Notes under the pieces: model-generated
What the model was told of the DNA's origin: nothing
What the model saw: only the letters and a program-made list of their open reading frames with translations
Database searches by the model: none
Position numbers and translations under genes: made by a program
Source: Flagellimonas sp. CMM7
GTDB lineage: Bacteria; Bacteroidota; Bacteroidia; Flavobacteriales; Flavobacteriaceae
Length of the DNA stretch: 64,000 bases
Direction: 5' to 3'
Assembly (NCBI RefSeq): GCF_021390195.1
Contig: NZ_CP090003.1
Span: 4,237,501 to 4,301,500 of the forward strand
Part shown: positions 43,448-52,865 of the stretch, in pieces
How the letters are laid out: each line of letters opens with the position of its first letter
Position numbering within the stretch: the stretch's first letter is position 1

Positions 43448-44875
43448 ATGAAAAAATTAACCACACTCGTACTTCTTTGCCTGCTTTCCATGCAGATGAC
43501 AGCGCAAAAAATGAATTCAAACAAGAAAGCAATTGTTGCCTCTGTTGAAGCACATAAAGAAAATCTTATCAAGATAAGTGACTCTATTTGGACACTTGCA
43601 GAAACAGCTTTTAATGAATCTAAATCTGCAGAGGTTTTGGCAGATTATGCTGAGAAAAATGGATTGACCGTTACTAGAGGTGTAGCGGACATCCCTACTG
43701 CATTTACTGCTACGTATGGCTCCGGAAAACCCGTGATAAGCGTTTTGGGGGAATTTGATGCACTACCGGGCCTTTCCCAAAAAACAGAGCCAACCAAAAA
43801 TCCACGAATTGACGGAGCACCAGGCCATGGATGTGGACATAATATGTTTGGTGCAGCCAGTTTAGGGGCAGCAATAGCAATTAAAGAACAAATAGAAGCT
43901 GGAAAATTAAAAGGCACCGTGAAATTCTTGGGAACGCCTGCGGAAGAGAAGTACTTTGCAAAAGTTTGGATGGTAGAAGCTGGACTTTGGGATGATGTTG
44001 ATGTGAACGTAAGCTGGCACCCGGGAGCCAACATTGAAGCTGATGTACAGAGCGGTCTTTCTTTAATAGATTTTATAGTCGAGTTCTACGGACAAGCAGC
44101 GCACGCCTCTGCAGATCCATGGAATGGTCGCAGTGCTTCTGATGCTCTGGAACTGTACACAACAGGAATGAACTATTATAGAGAACACATATTACCAACA
44201 TCCAGAATCCATTACCATATTCAGGATGGTGGACAAGTTGTAAACGTTGTGCCAGATTATTCTAAGATTTGGGTAAGGGTACGCGATCCTAAACGTAAAG
44301 TAATGCTTCCTACTTATGAGCGCGTTAAAAAAATGGCCGAGGGAGCAGCGATTATGGCAAATGTGGATTATAAAATATCCTTGGTATCCGGGATTTATGA
44401 AGTTTTGGTAAACAGGGCTGGAGGAGAAATTATGCAAAAGAATTTGGAGCTTTTGGGTCCAATTTCGTACACCGAGGATGAAATCACATTCGGCAAGGCC
44501 ATTCAAAATGCAACAGGAAAACCTGAAATAGGAATGGATAGCAAAATTCAGCCTTTACGAGAAACGGAAAAAAGTCCAGGAGGTGGTTCAACAGATGTGG
44601 GTGATGTAAGTTGGAATGTGCCAAACATTAACCTAAGTGTAACCGTGGCACCCAAAGATACGCCTTGGCATTCATGGGCAGTTGTAGCTTGTGGCGGTAT
44701 GAGCATTGGCCATAAAGGAATGGTTTATGCATCTAAAGCAATGGCTATGACCATGGCAGACTTGTTCGATAACCCAAAGTTGGTGGAAAAAGTTAAGGAA
44801 GAGTTCAAGACCAGAAAAGGCGACGAAAAATACGAAGCCATGATTGACGGTCCACCACCTATCGGAAAAAACTAG
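43448..44875 (+). CDS. Secreted M20 family amidohydrolase (AbgB-like)
   Basis: A signal peptide (MKKLTTLVLLCLLSMQMTAQ) leads 455 residues of the M20D amidohydrolase type. Metal-site motifs are GAPGHGCGHNMFG (Cys/His), TPAEEKYF (Glu pair) and SWHPGA (His), and the dimerisation insert holds YGQAAHASADPWNGRSA. AbgB cleaves p-aminobenzoyl-glutamate, and relatives hydrolyse N-acyl amino acids. The exported location suggests use of external acyl-amino acids or peptides. It is followed by small genes on the same strand. Confidence 0.85.
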   Translation: MKKLTTLVLLCLLSMQMTAQKMNSNKKAIVASVEAHKENLIKISDSIWTLAETAFNESKSAEVLADYAEKNGLTVTRGVADIPTAFTATYGSGKPVISVLGEFDALPGLSQKTEPTKNPRIDGAPGHGCGHNMFGAASLGAAIAIKEQIEAGKLKGTVKFLGTPAEEKYFAKVWMVEAGLWDDVDVNVSWHPGANIEADVQSGLSLIDFIVEFYGQAAHASADPWNGRSASDALELYTTGMNYYREHILPTSRIHYHIQDGGQVVNVVPDYSKIWVRVRDPKRKVMLPTYERVKKMAEGAAIMANVDYKISLVSGIYEVLVNRAGGEIMQKNLELLGPISYTEDEITFGKAIQNATGKPEIGMDSKIQPLRETEKSPGGGSTDVGDVSWNVPNINLSVTVAPKDTPWHSWAVVACGGMSIGHKGMVYASKAMAMTMADLFDNPKLVEKVKEEFKTRKGDEKYEAMIDGPPPIGKN

Positions 44876-44950
44876 ACGGAATAGTTGAGTTCTGTTAGAT
44901 AAAATAGCGCAAAAAAAGGAACGCTATAAACCTTGAGGTAAACAATAAAA

Positions 44951-45835
44951 ATGAAGAAGTATTTAGTGGTATTTGCCATGGGATTGATTTTTCAGTCCCA
45001 TGGTCAACAAAATAAATTGTCTCTTTTTGATAACCTAATTGGAAAAACTTGGAAGGCTGAAGGCAAATGGGGTGATGATTCAAAATTTAAGCAGGAAATT
45101 GAATTTAAATACAGTTTGGATAGCACTCTTGTTCTTACAGATGCCTTAGGTTTTACTAATGAAGAACGAACGGTTTATGGTCATAGAAACCATGGTATTC
45201 GAAAGTATGATGAACAGTCAAACACCATAAAGTTTTGGGAGTTTGATGTTTTTGGTGGAGTAACCGAAGGTACCGTTACAAGCAAAGGCAAAGATATTAT
45301 TTATACCTACACTTATAACGAATCAACAGTTACGGATTATTGGCAGTATGTTGATGCCCATACCTATAATTTCACCGTTGGTGATTTTGAGAATGGACAG
45401 TGGAAGCAAAAATATTTAAGTACTCAGTTTACCACTGCCAAACAGAATGGGGTGAGTTTTAATTTTGACCATCAATCCCTTGTAGTAACAAACTTGATGA
45501 AAACAGGTGATTTTTATAAAGATGTTTTTGGTTTTGAAGAAATTCCGCATCCAGAGCGAAAGCCTGGATTCAGGTGGTTCAATATTTATGGAAATTCGCA
45601 ATTACACTTGATTAAAAAAGATATCATTGAATTCAAAAAGGATAAAAGCATTCATTTGTGCTTAGCGGTCCAAAATTTGGAAGGTTTTGTTGAGCGCTTA
45701 ATTTCAAAGGACATTGACTTTTATGACTGGCCCGGTAATAAAGGCTCCGTAACGGATAGAGCAGATGGTGTAAAGCAAATTTACATTCAGGATCCTGAAG
45801 GGTATTGGATTGAAATAAACACAGCAAAACATTAA
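44951..45835 (+). CDS. Secreted DUF1579-like plus VOC two-domain protein
   Basis: A signal peptide (MKKYLVVFAMGLIFQSHG) precedes a lipocalin-like/DUF1579-type domain (about 22-160: LIGKTWKAEGKWGDD, KFWEFDVFGGVTEG). A VOC/glyoxalase domain follows (about 175-293: HQSLVVTNLMKTGDFYKDVFG and YIQDPEGYWIEIN). The joined architecture in an exported protein is unusual. The VOC part is probably a ligand or metal site, but the reaction is unknown. It lies 2 bp upstream of the pirin gene. Confidence 0.7.
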   Translation: MKKYLVVFAMGLIFQSHGQQNKLSLFDNLIGKTWKAEGKWGDDSKFKQEIEFKYSLDSTLVLTDALGFTNEERTVYGHRNHGIRKYDEQSNTIKFWEFDVFGGVTEGTVTSKGKDIIYTYTYNESTVTDYWQYVDAHTYNFTVGDFENGQWKQKYLSTQFTTAKQNGVSFNFDHQSLVVTNLMKTGDFYKDVFGFEEIPHPERKPGFRWFNIYGNSQLHLIKKDIIEFKKDKSIHLCLAVQNLEGFVERLISKDIDFYDWPGNKGSVTDRADGVKQIYIQDPEGYWIEINTAKH

Positions 45836-45837
45836 TC

Positions 45838-46842
45838 ATGAGTCATGCTATCTTGCAAACATTTCCGCTAGGGTTTCCGTGGCAGACCCAAGATCCTTTT
45901 CTTTTTTGCGTATATCATTTGGACCATTACCCAAAAGGAACCGAAACCATGGGTCCCGACCCTAAACTTCTTGAAGGTAGAAACATTGGGAATGATTTCA
46001 CAACAAAAGATGGATGGCGAATGTATCATGGCCAGACCATACCTGGGTTTCCCTATCACCCCCATCGTGGGTTTGAGACCATCACCATTGTAAACAAGGG
46101 TTATTGTGATCATTCCGATTCTTTAGGTGCTGCTGGAAGATTTGGTGATGGCGACACACAATGGATGACCGCAGGAAGTGGTGTGCAACATTCTGAAATG
46201 TTTCCTTTACTGAATACAGATAAAGATAATCCCTTGGAGCTTTTTCAAATTTGGTTGAACTTACCTAAAGCCGACAAGTTTGTGGAGCCTCATTTTAAAA
46301 TGCTTTGGCATGAGGATATCCCGATTATTGATGAAGGAAATGCTCAAATAAAGGTGGTTGCCGGAAATTACAAGAATACCCAAGCCAATGACCCTGCTCC
46401 AAATTCATGGGCGGCTAAAGTGGAGAATGAAGTGGCTATTTGGAACATTCATGTAGAAGCCAATACAGAATACACCTTACCAAAAGTGGGTACATTAGCT
46501 ACCCGAACCTTATATTTTTATGAAGGTTCCGAAATCTATTTTGGAGATAAAAAGGTTAATTCAAATTTTGGAATTGCATTAGATCCTTTTCAAGAAACAA
46601 CTATAAAAATAGGTTCTGAGAAAGCACACTTCTTAGTGCTACAAGGAAAACCTATTGATGAACCTGTTGCTAAATATGGCCCATTTGTTATGAATACAGA
46701 TGAGGAGATTCAACAAGCCATGGAAGAATACCGCTTAACCCAATTTGGTGGTTGGCCTTGGCCCTACCCAGATAATGTACATGAAAAAGAAAAGGGTCGT
46801 TTTGCCAAATACCCAGATGGTACTTTGGTAGAAAAGGGCTAA
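45838..46842 (+). CDS. Pirin family protein
   Basis: A 334-residue bicupin. The N-terminal cupin has the metal site HPHRGFETIT and GSGVQHSEMF, and the second cupin follows from about residue 190. Pirins bind iron; some show quercetin dioxygenase activity and others act as regulators. It is sandwiched between the DUF1579-VOC and SnoaL-like genes on the same strand. The start ATG at 45838 lies immediately after the upstream stop. Confidence 0.85.
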   Translation: MSHAILQTFPLGFPWQTQDPFLFCVYHLDHYPKGTETMGPDPKLLEGRNIGNDFTTKDGWRMYHGQTIPGFPYHPHRGFETITIVNKGYCDHSDSLGAAGRFGDGDTQWMTAGSGVQHSEMFPLLNTDKDNPLELFQIWLNLPKADKFVEPHFKMLWHEDIPIIDEGNAQIKVVAGNYKNTQANDPAPNSWAAKVENEVAIWNIHVEANTEYTLPKVGTLATRTLYFYEGSEIYFGDKKVNSNFGIALDPFQETTIKIGSEKAHFLVLQGKPIDEPVAKYGPFVMNTDEEIQQAMEEYRLTQFGGWPWPYPDNVHEKEKGRFAKYPDGTLVEKG

Positions 46843-46939
46843 CTCTTCATGCAATTTCTTCATCAATCTGGACGCAAACAGATACAGTATGATTTTCAAT
46901 TTGATAAGAATTAACGATGAGTAATTTATACATTGTACC

Positions 46940-47317
46940 ATGAGCTTGGAAAAAAATAAACAAAACGCAATTGAATTCTATAGAATGGCCTATCTGGGGA
47001 ATCCAAAATTGGCCATTGAAAAATATGTAGGTAACGAATACATTCAGCATAATCCAGATGTTGCGGACGGAACCCAGGGATTTATCGATTATTTTGAACG
47101 AATGCAGAAAGAATACCCAGAGAAATCTATTGATTTTGTAAGATGCATTGCAGAGGGAAACTTGGTGTCATTGCACACGCATCAAAGCTGGCCAAATGAT
47201 GACCATTATGTAACCATGGACTTTTTCCGGTTTGATGATACAGGAAAAATATGCGAGCATTGGGACGCTATTCAACAAATACCGAAGAAATCGGCCAACC
47301 CTAATACGATGTATTGA
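46940..47317 (+). CDS. SnoaL-like (NTF2 fold) protein
   Basis: A 125-residue protein of the SnoaL/polyketide-cyclase-like family, with the NTF2-fold pattern ALIEFYRM-like helix, EYIQHNPDVADG, LVSLHTHQSWP and GKICEHWDAIQQIP. Homologs are called nuclear transport factor 2 family or ester cyclases, without a firm substrate. Located between pirin and an AhpD-like gene, it may belong to the same stress- or small-molecule-related run. Confidence 0.75.
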   Translation: MSLEKNKQNAIEFYRMAYLGNPKLAIEKYVGNEYIQHNPDVADGTQGFIDYFERMQKEYPEKSIDFVRCIAEGNLVSLHTHQSWPNDDHYVTMDFFRFDDTGKICEHWDAIQQIPKKSANPNTMY

Positions 47318-47343
47318 TTCTATTACACCCATAAAACATCAAA

Positions 47344-47949
47344 ATGAGTTGGATAAAAACAATCAATTATGAAAGTGCCAATGCATCCCTTAAAAAGATT
47401 TACGATAGAGTAAAAGGGCCAAATAACAAGGTGGACAACGTTCTCAAAATTCATAGCTTGAGACCACATAGTTTGGTGGGGCACATGGCTTTGTACAAAA
47501 ATGTACTGCACAATTTCAACAATACGCTGCCAAAATGGTACTTAGAAGCGCTCGGAACTTTTGTAAGCCATTTAAACCAATGTGACTATTGCTTTGACCA
47601 TCATTATGAAGGATTTAAAAGAATATTAAATGATGACCCTAAGGCGGAAGGATTTCGCAATGCTGTCATGAACGGTAGCACCAAAGACTTTTTTACAGAC
47701 CAATACTTTGCAGGATGTCAATACGCTGAAAAACTCACTTTGCATCATAGCACTATAGAAAAGAAAGATATTGAAAACCTTAAACAAGTTGGGTTCACTG
47801 AAGGAGAAATCCTTGAAATAAATCAGGTAACCAGCTATTTTAACTATGTCAATAGAACCGTAGTTGGTTTAGGGGTTGATACGACGGGAGACATCTTGGG
47901 ACTTTCGCCAAACAATAGTGACGACCCAAATAGTTGGAACCATTCTTAA
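47344..47949 (+). CDS. AhpD-like peroxidase-related protein (carboxymuconolactone decarboxylase superfamily)
   Basis: A 201-residue all-helical protein with the redox motif CDYCFDHH (CxxC followed by His) near residue 80, as in AhpD-like and peroxidase-related enzymes. RPHSLVGHMALYKNVLH and SYFNYVNRTVVGLGVD are further family-type segments. A thiol peroxidase or reductant role is likely. It ends 15 bp before the convergent murA. Confidence 0.8.
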   Translation: MSWIKTINYESANASLKKIYDRVKGPNNKVDNVLKIHSLRPHSLVGHMALYKNVLHNFNNTLPKWYLEALGTFVSHLNQCDYCFDHHYEGFKRILNDDPKAEGFRNAVMNGSTKDFFTDQYFAGCQYAEKLTLHHSTIEKKDIENLKQVGFTEGEILEINQVTSYFNYVNRTVVGLGVDTTGDILGLSPNNSDDPNSWNHS

Positions 47950-47964
47950 AAACTGAAAATTCTT

Positions 47965-49272
47965 TTAAACTCTTACAATCTTAGCGCCGATAGCTCTTAG
48001 ACGTTCGTCAATATTCTCATAACCACGATCTATCTGCTCTATATTATTAATAGTAGATGTTCCTTTCGCAGAAAGCGCAGCTATCAACAAAGAAACTCCA
48101 GCTCTAATATCTGGGGAAACCATTGTAGTAGCTTTCAAGGTAGATTTAAAATCATGTCCTATCACCGTAGCTCGATGAGGGTCGCATAAAATAATTTTGG
48201 CCCCCATATCTATCAATTTATCCACAAAGAACAATCGGCTTTCAAACATTTTCTGATGGATGACCACTTCCCCTTTTGCTTGGATTGCCACAACCAATAA
48301 AATACTAAGCAAATCCGGAGTTAAACCAGGCCAAGGTGCATCTGCAATAGTAAGGATTGAGCCGTCTATATAATTCTGCACTTCGTATCCGTCTTCATGC
48401 TTTGGAATATAAATATCATCCCCTTTCCGCTCTAGCCTAATACCTAATTTTTGAAACGCATTGGGTATTTGTCCCAAATCATCCCAACTCACATTTTTTA
48501 TGGTAAGTTCACTACGGGTCATCGCCGCCAAACCAACCCAGCTACCAATTTCAATCATATCCGGTAACATGGTATGTTCTGTTCCTCCTAAAGAATCGAC
48601 TCCTTCAATGGTCAAAAGATTGGAACCAATACCAGATATCTTAGCTCCCATTCTGTTCAACATCTTACACAACTGTTGCAGATAAGGTTCACATGCTGCA
48701 TTGTAAATAGTGGTAGTACCTTCTGCCAAGACAGCGGCCATAACAATATTTGCAGTTCCAGTGACTGAAGCTTCATCCAAAAGCATATAGGTACCCTTGA
48801 GTTTTTCCGCTTCTACGCCATAAAAATATTCTTCTTTATTGTACCTGAACTTTGCTCCTAGTTTTATAAATCCCTCAAAATGCGTATCTAAACGTCTTCT
48901 TCCAATTTTATCTCCACCTGGTTTAGGAATATAACCCTTACCAAATCTGCCCAATAATGGACCTACGAGCATAATGGAGCCCCTTAATCCGCGACCATCC
49001 TGCTTAAACTGATCGGACTGCAGGTATTCTAAATTGACATCATCAGCCTTGAACGTATAACAGCCTTTTCCTTTTTTTTGGATTTTAACTCCTAAATCTT
49101 CCAATAAAGCGATAAGCTTATTGACATCGATAATGTCTGGAATATTATTGATAGTAATTTTTTCCCCTGAAAGCAAAACCGCACAAAGAATTTGTAGTGC
49201 TTCGTTCTTTGCGCCTTGAGGTGTAATTTCACCATGAAGTTGGTGCCCACCTTCTATTCGAAATGTTCCCAT
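47965..49272 (-). CDS. murA: UDP-N-acetylglucosamine 1-carboxyvinyltransferase with Asp active site
   Basis: MurA transfers enolpyruvate to UDP-GlcNAc, the first step of peptidoglycan synthesis. The 435-residue EPT-fold protein has the catalytic pair in QGAKNEA (Lys22, Asn23) and DGRGLRGSIMLVGPLLGRFG. The loop residue attacked by fosfomycin, Cys115 in E. coli, is Asp121 here (PGGDKIG). Such Asp enzymes remain active and are intrinsically fosfomycin-insensitive. The DUF4290 gene ends 15 bp upstream of its start, and the two probably form an operon. Confidence 0.92.
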   Translation of the reverse strand: MGTFRIEGGHQLHGEITPQGAKNEALQILCAVLLSGEKITINNIPDIIDVNKLIALLEDLGVKIQKKGKGCYTFKADDVNLEYLQSDQFKQDGRGLRGSIMLVGPLLGRFGKGYIPKPGGDKIGRRRLDTHFEGFIKLGAKFRYNKEEYFYGVEAEKLKGTYMLLDEASVTGTANIVMAAVLAEGTTTIYNAACEPYLQQLCKMLNRMGAKISGIGSNLLTIEGVDSLGGTEHTMLPDMIEIGSWVGLAAMTRSELTIKNVSWDDLGQIPNAFQKLGIRLERKGDDIYIPKHEDGYEVQNYIDGSILTIADAPWPGLTPDLLSILLVVAIQAKGEVVIHQKMFESRLFFVDKLIDMGAKIILCDPHRATVIGHDFKSTLKATTMVSPDIRAGVSLLIAALSAKGTSTINNIEQIDRGYENIDERLRAIGAKIVRV

Positions 49273-49287
49273 GTAATCCTCTGGAAT

Positions 49288-49947
49288 TTAATACCTTTTT
49301 TTACCTCTGTTGTTTCTTTGGCCCTTCTTATTGTTGTTATTGGTGCCATTTCTATTAGATTTGGCCAAACGATTCTTAAGGAATTGTCCACTATCCGTTA
49401 AACTCTCCCCGTTTGGTGCCAAGTCAATCTGTCCATCACTCAAGTCTTTTAAATGATTAAAAATGGCTGAATCTTCTACGGTATCCTTGTTCCAGTTTAA
49501 ATAGCATTTTTTCATGTGGTTTGCAATGGCATATTCCAAACCAGAACGCATATCTCCCTTTTCCCAGCTTATGGCAACATCTACCATTCTCTTAATGTTA
49601 TTCCCATAAAACCTGTATTTAGGATGGTTTTGAGGATATTCTAAAGGTTCTGGACGCTGTTGCAATACTTCTTTTGGAGTAATGGGAAAAGGTGAATCCA
49701 CATCCAATTTAAAATCGGACATGATAAAAAGTTGGTCCCATAGCTTATGTTGAAAATCCGGGACATCACGAAAGTGAGGCTGTAGATTGCCCATTACACT
49801 TATAATGGATTTGGCAACTTTGTTTCGTTCTTCCCTATCCACTATGGAAACTGCATGATCCACCATTTTCTGAAAATGACGGCCATACTCGGGAATAATG
49901 AGCTTAGAGCGCTCTGTATTATATTCTAAATTCTCTACTAAGTTCAA
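49288..49947 (-). CDS. DUF4290 family protein
   Basis: A 219-residue cytoplasmic protein. The DUF4290 domain covers residues of about 1-180 (EYNTERSKLIIPEYGRH, HFRDVPDFQHKLWDQL, YGNNIKRMVDVAI). It ends in a low-complexity Asn/Lys/Arg tail after GTNNNN that would bind nucleic acid or ribosomes non-specifically. The family occurs in Bacteroidota next to murA; no activity is known to me. Confidence 0.82.
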   Translation of the reverse strand: MNLVENLEYNTERSKLIIPEYGRHFQKMVDHAVSIVDREERNKVAKSIISVMGNLQPHFRDVPDFQHKLWDQLFIMSDFKLDVDSPFPITPKEVLQQRPEPLEYPQNHPKYRFYGNNIKRMVDVAISWEKGDMRSGLEYAIANHMKKCYLNWNKDTVEDSAIFNHLKDLSDGQIDLAPNGESLTDSGQFLKNRLAKSNRNGTNNNNKKGQRNNRGKKRY

Positions 49948-50032
49948 ATTTAAGAGTTTAATGAAGTTAAATTATTGGGAAGTCTATCCGATAACGTTCG
50001 CAAAATAATAAAATTATGGCAATCCGTTAGAT

Positions 50033-50320
50033 TTAAAGGGAAATAACCCCTTCTATAGTTGATACTTCCTTGTATTTGGCAATTACCTCGTCTGGACTAT
50101 CTAAATGTACGGTAATTGAAATACTGGTATATGTACCTTTTTTAGATTTTTTTGATTCTATAACCGCCCCTGTGTTGTTGAAAATATCATTTATTTGCCC
50201 AATTCGCTGCTCATCGGTTGGCACAATAAATTTATATAAATAATTGGATGGCCATTTTGTGCTGTCCAATAACTGTTCTTTAAGCCTAGAATAAAACTCA
50301 TCGGATTTCTCCTTCTCCAT
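50033..50320 (-). CDS. DUF493 (YbeD-like) family protein
   Basis: A 95-residue alpha/beta protein of the YbeD/DUF493 type, with an ACT-like ferredoxin fold: YLYKFIVPTDEQRIGQI, YTSISITVHLDSPDEVIAKY and EGVISL at the end. E. coli YbeD lies next to lipB; the function is unproved. It is divergent from the AAA ATPase gene at 50410, with about 90 bp between. A TATCTTTG -7-type element lies at 50336-50343 on the minus strand. Confidence 0.8.
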   Translation of the reverse strand: MEKEKSDEFYSRLKEQLLDSTKWPSNYLYKFIVPTDEQRIGQINDIFNNTGAVIESKKSKKGTYTSISITVHLDSPDEVIAKYKEVSTIEGVISL

Positions 50321-50409
50321 CCTGCAATTTTTTTACAAAGATATGGGTTAGTCTACAATTTTTTTTCCTTCTTCCTATTTCATTACTTTGTGTTTGTAAA
50401 TATTAATGA

Positions 50410-50973
50410 TTGAAGAACGATAAGGTAGTTATTACAGGAGCCCCGGGAACAGGGAAAACATCTATCATAAATGGACTGGAAAACAAAGGTTTTCATTGTT
50501 TTCATGAGATTATAAGGGATATGACCTCAAATGCCAAAAAAGAAGGTGAACCAGAAGCTTTTGTATCTAACCCTTTGGTCTTTGTAGAGGATGCTTTGCA
50601 GTTTAACAAAGATTTACTTTCTGGTAGGACACAACATTATAAAAATTCATTAGAATTAAATGTTCCCATTAGTTTCTTTGATCGTGGTATTCCAGACGTA
50701 CTTGCGTATATGGATTTCTTTGAACAAACCTATGGGAAAGAATTCATTTCTGCCTGTGAAGACCATCGCTACGACTCCATATTCATTGTGCCGCCATGGC
50801 AAGAGATTTACATTTCTGATAATGAAAGACTTGAAACGTTTGATGAAGCAGAAAAAATTCATGATGCATTGATCAATACGTATACTAAGTTCGGTTATGA
50901 CCCTATTATTGTTCCAAAGAACCCTGTTTCTGACCGAATAGCATTTATTTTGGACACAATTAATCCAAATTAG
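50410..50973 (+). CDS. AAA_28-type P-loop ATPase
   Basis: A 187-residue nucleotide-binding protein. The Walker A motif TGAPGTGKTS is at about residues 9-18 and SFFDRGIPDVLAYMD is the Walker B-like region. The fold resembles NMP kinases. The start must be TTG at 50410: the codon before it is an in-frame TGA and no ATG precedes the P-loop. Its TAG overlaps the GTG of recQ by one base, so the helicase is translationally coupled to it. The substrate is unknown. Confidence 0.78.
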   Translation: MKNDKVVITGAPGTGKTSIINGLENKGFHCFHEIIRDMTSNAKKEGEPEAFVSNPLVFVEDALQFNKDLLSGRTQHYKNSLELNVPISFFDRGIPDVLAYMDFFEQTYGKEFISACEDHRYDSIFIVPPWQEIYISDNERLETFDEAEKIHDALINTYTKFGYDPIIVPKNPVSDRIAFILDTINPN

Positions 50974-52865
50974 TGCAAAAAGAAGCCAAAACCATTTTAA
51001 AGGAATACTGGGGTCATGATGGTTTTAGAGGGTCTCAAAAAGAAATTATTGATACCGTTACGGATGATAAGGATGTATTGGCATTAATGCCCACCGGTGG
51101 AGGAAAATCCGTTTGTTACCAAGTTCCCGCATTACTAAAAGAAGGCATTTGTATCGTAGTTTCTCCTTTAGTTGCTTTAATACAAAACCAAGTAAGTCAA
51201 CTTAAAGAAAAAAACATCAAAGCTTTGGCGCTTACAGGTGGTATTTCTTTTGAAGAACTTAATAACCTCTTGGATAATTGTCTATATGGTAATTACAAGT
51301 TTTTATACTTATCTCCTGAGCGTTTACAGCAATCCATAGTTCAGGAAAGAATTAGGGAAATGAACGTAAATGTTATTGCCATTGATGAAGCACATTGCAT
51401 CTCTCAATGGGGCAATGACTTTAGACCTGCTTATCTAGATTGTGCTATTCTTAAGGATTTGGCCCCAAACGCCCCTATGATTGCGCTTACTGCCACTGCA
51501 ACACCAAAAGTGATAGAAGACATTGTTGAAAACCTACAGTTAGATCAGGCTAAAATATTTAAAGATTCTTTTTCTAGGTCAAACATTGTTTTTAAAGTAA
51601 AAGAAACGGAAGATAAACGCTATCAGTTAAAAAAACATGTAAGCACTTTTCCAGGAAGTTCAATCGTTTATGTGCGCTCACGTAAAATGTCTGTATTTCT
51701 TTCTGAGTTTTTGAACAAAAATGGTTTTAAAGCTTCATTTTTTCATGGAGGTATTCCCAAGGCAGAAAAAGAGGAAAGGTTAGAGCAATGGTTAAAAGAG
51801 AAAGTAAATATTATGGTTGCTACCAATGCTTTTGGTATGGGTGTGGACAAACCTAATGTACGGTTGGTCGTTCACTATCAAATTCCGGATAGTTTAGAAA
51901 GTTATTTTCAAGAAGCAGGAAGAGCGGGAAGAGACGGCAATACATCAACAGCTATTTTGGTTACTACAAAAGAAGATGAAGAATTGGCCAAACAACAGTT
52001 TTTATCTTCCTTACCGGATGTAGATTTTTTAAAGAAACTATATGTACAACTGAATAACTATTTCCAGATTTCGTATGGAGAATCAATGGCAGAAACTTTT
52101 GCATTAAAATTCAACAAGTTTTGCAAACGGTATGAGTTTAATCCTAACATGGCGTATAACGGATTAAGGATTCTTGACCAAAACTCCGTTATTGCATTAT
52201 CCGATACTTTTAATGAAAAGACTACACTCAAATTTGTAGCTTCAAAAGCAGGTATTTTTGAATACCTAAAAAACAATCGTAAAAAAGCTTCTATCATTCA
52301 AACCATTCTGCGCACTTATGGAGGAATTACAGATTATGAAACGAAAATAAATATTCATCTGCTATCTAAAAAAACAGGAGAACGTGAAAAATCCATCAAA
52401 AAAATACTAGAACAATTACATAAAGATGGTATTGCAGAATACAAAAACACAACAAGCGATTTAGAAGTCACCTTTTTAGTTCCTAGAGAAGATGATCGCA
52501 CTATTAACCTATTCGCTAAAAAAATTAGAGATTTCAATACTGTAAAGCAAGACAACATGAAGGCCATGTTGAATTATGTAAAAAACACAAAAATGTGCCG
52601 TAGTGTTTTCTTGCTGAACTATTTTGGAGAAAAAGCTACAGAGAATTGCGGTACATGCGATATTTGTAGGGAAAATGACAACGTACCACCAAATTCATTA
52701 AAAGATAGCATCTTTGACCTCTTGAAAACTGCACCGCAAACCTCTAGACAATTAATACAGATAGTTAAAGGTGAAGAAAAGATAGTATTGGGCGTGTTAC
52801 AAGAAATGTTAGAAGACGAATTAATTATATTGAATCATAAAAATGAGTACACCATCCAAACATAA
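50973..52865 (+). CDS. recQ: RecQ family ATP-dependent DNA helicase
   Basis: A 630-residue 3'-5' helicase. Motifs are GFRGSQKEII (motif 0), MPTGGGKSVCYQ (I), DEAHCISQWG (II), ALTATATPKV (III), TNAFGMGVDKPNVRLVVHYQIP (split here for length: TNAFGMGVD and VVHYQIP) and QEAGRAGRDG (VI). The zinc-binding region reads CRSVFLLNYFG then CGTCDIC. A winged-helix segment ends the protein, and no HRDC domain is apparent. It acts in recombination and fork repair. The start is GTG 50973, overlapping the ATPase stop, and it overlaps fmt by 23 bp. Confidence 0.92.
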   Translation: MQKEAKTILKEYWGHDGFRGSQKEIIDTVTDDKDVLALMPTGGGKSVCYQVPALLKEGICIVVSPLVALIQNQVSQLKEKNIKALALTGGISFEELNNLLDNCLYGNYKFLYLSPERLQQSIVQERIREMNVNVIAIDEAHCISQWGNDFRPAYLDCAILKDLAPNAPMIALTATATPKVIEDIVENLQLDQAKIFKDSFSRSNIVFKVKETEDKRYQLKKHVSTFPGSSIVYVRSRKMSVFLSEFLNKNGFKASFFHGGIPKAEKEERLEQWLKEKVNIMVATNAFGMGVDKPNVRLVVHYQIPDSLESYFQEAGRAGRDGNTSTAILVTTKEDEELAKQQFLSSLPDVDFLKKLYVQLNNYFQISYGESMAETFALKFNKFCKRYEFNPNMAYNGLRILDQNSVIALSDTFNEKTTLKFVASKAGIFEYLKNNRKKASIIQTILRTYGGITDYETKINIHLLSKKTGEREKSIKKILEQLHKDGIAEYKNTTSDLEVTFLVPREDDRTINLFAKKIRDFNTVKQDNMKAMLNYVKNTKMCRSVFLLNYFGEKATENCGTCDICRENDNVPPNSLKDSIFDLLKTAPQTSRQLIQIVKGEEKIVLGVLQEMLEDELIILNHKNEYTIQT

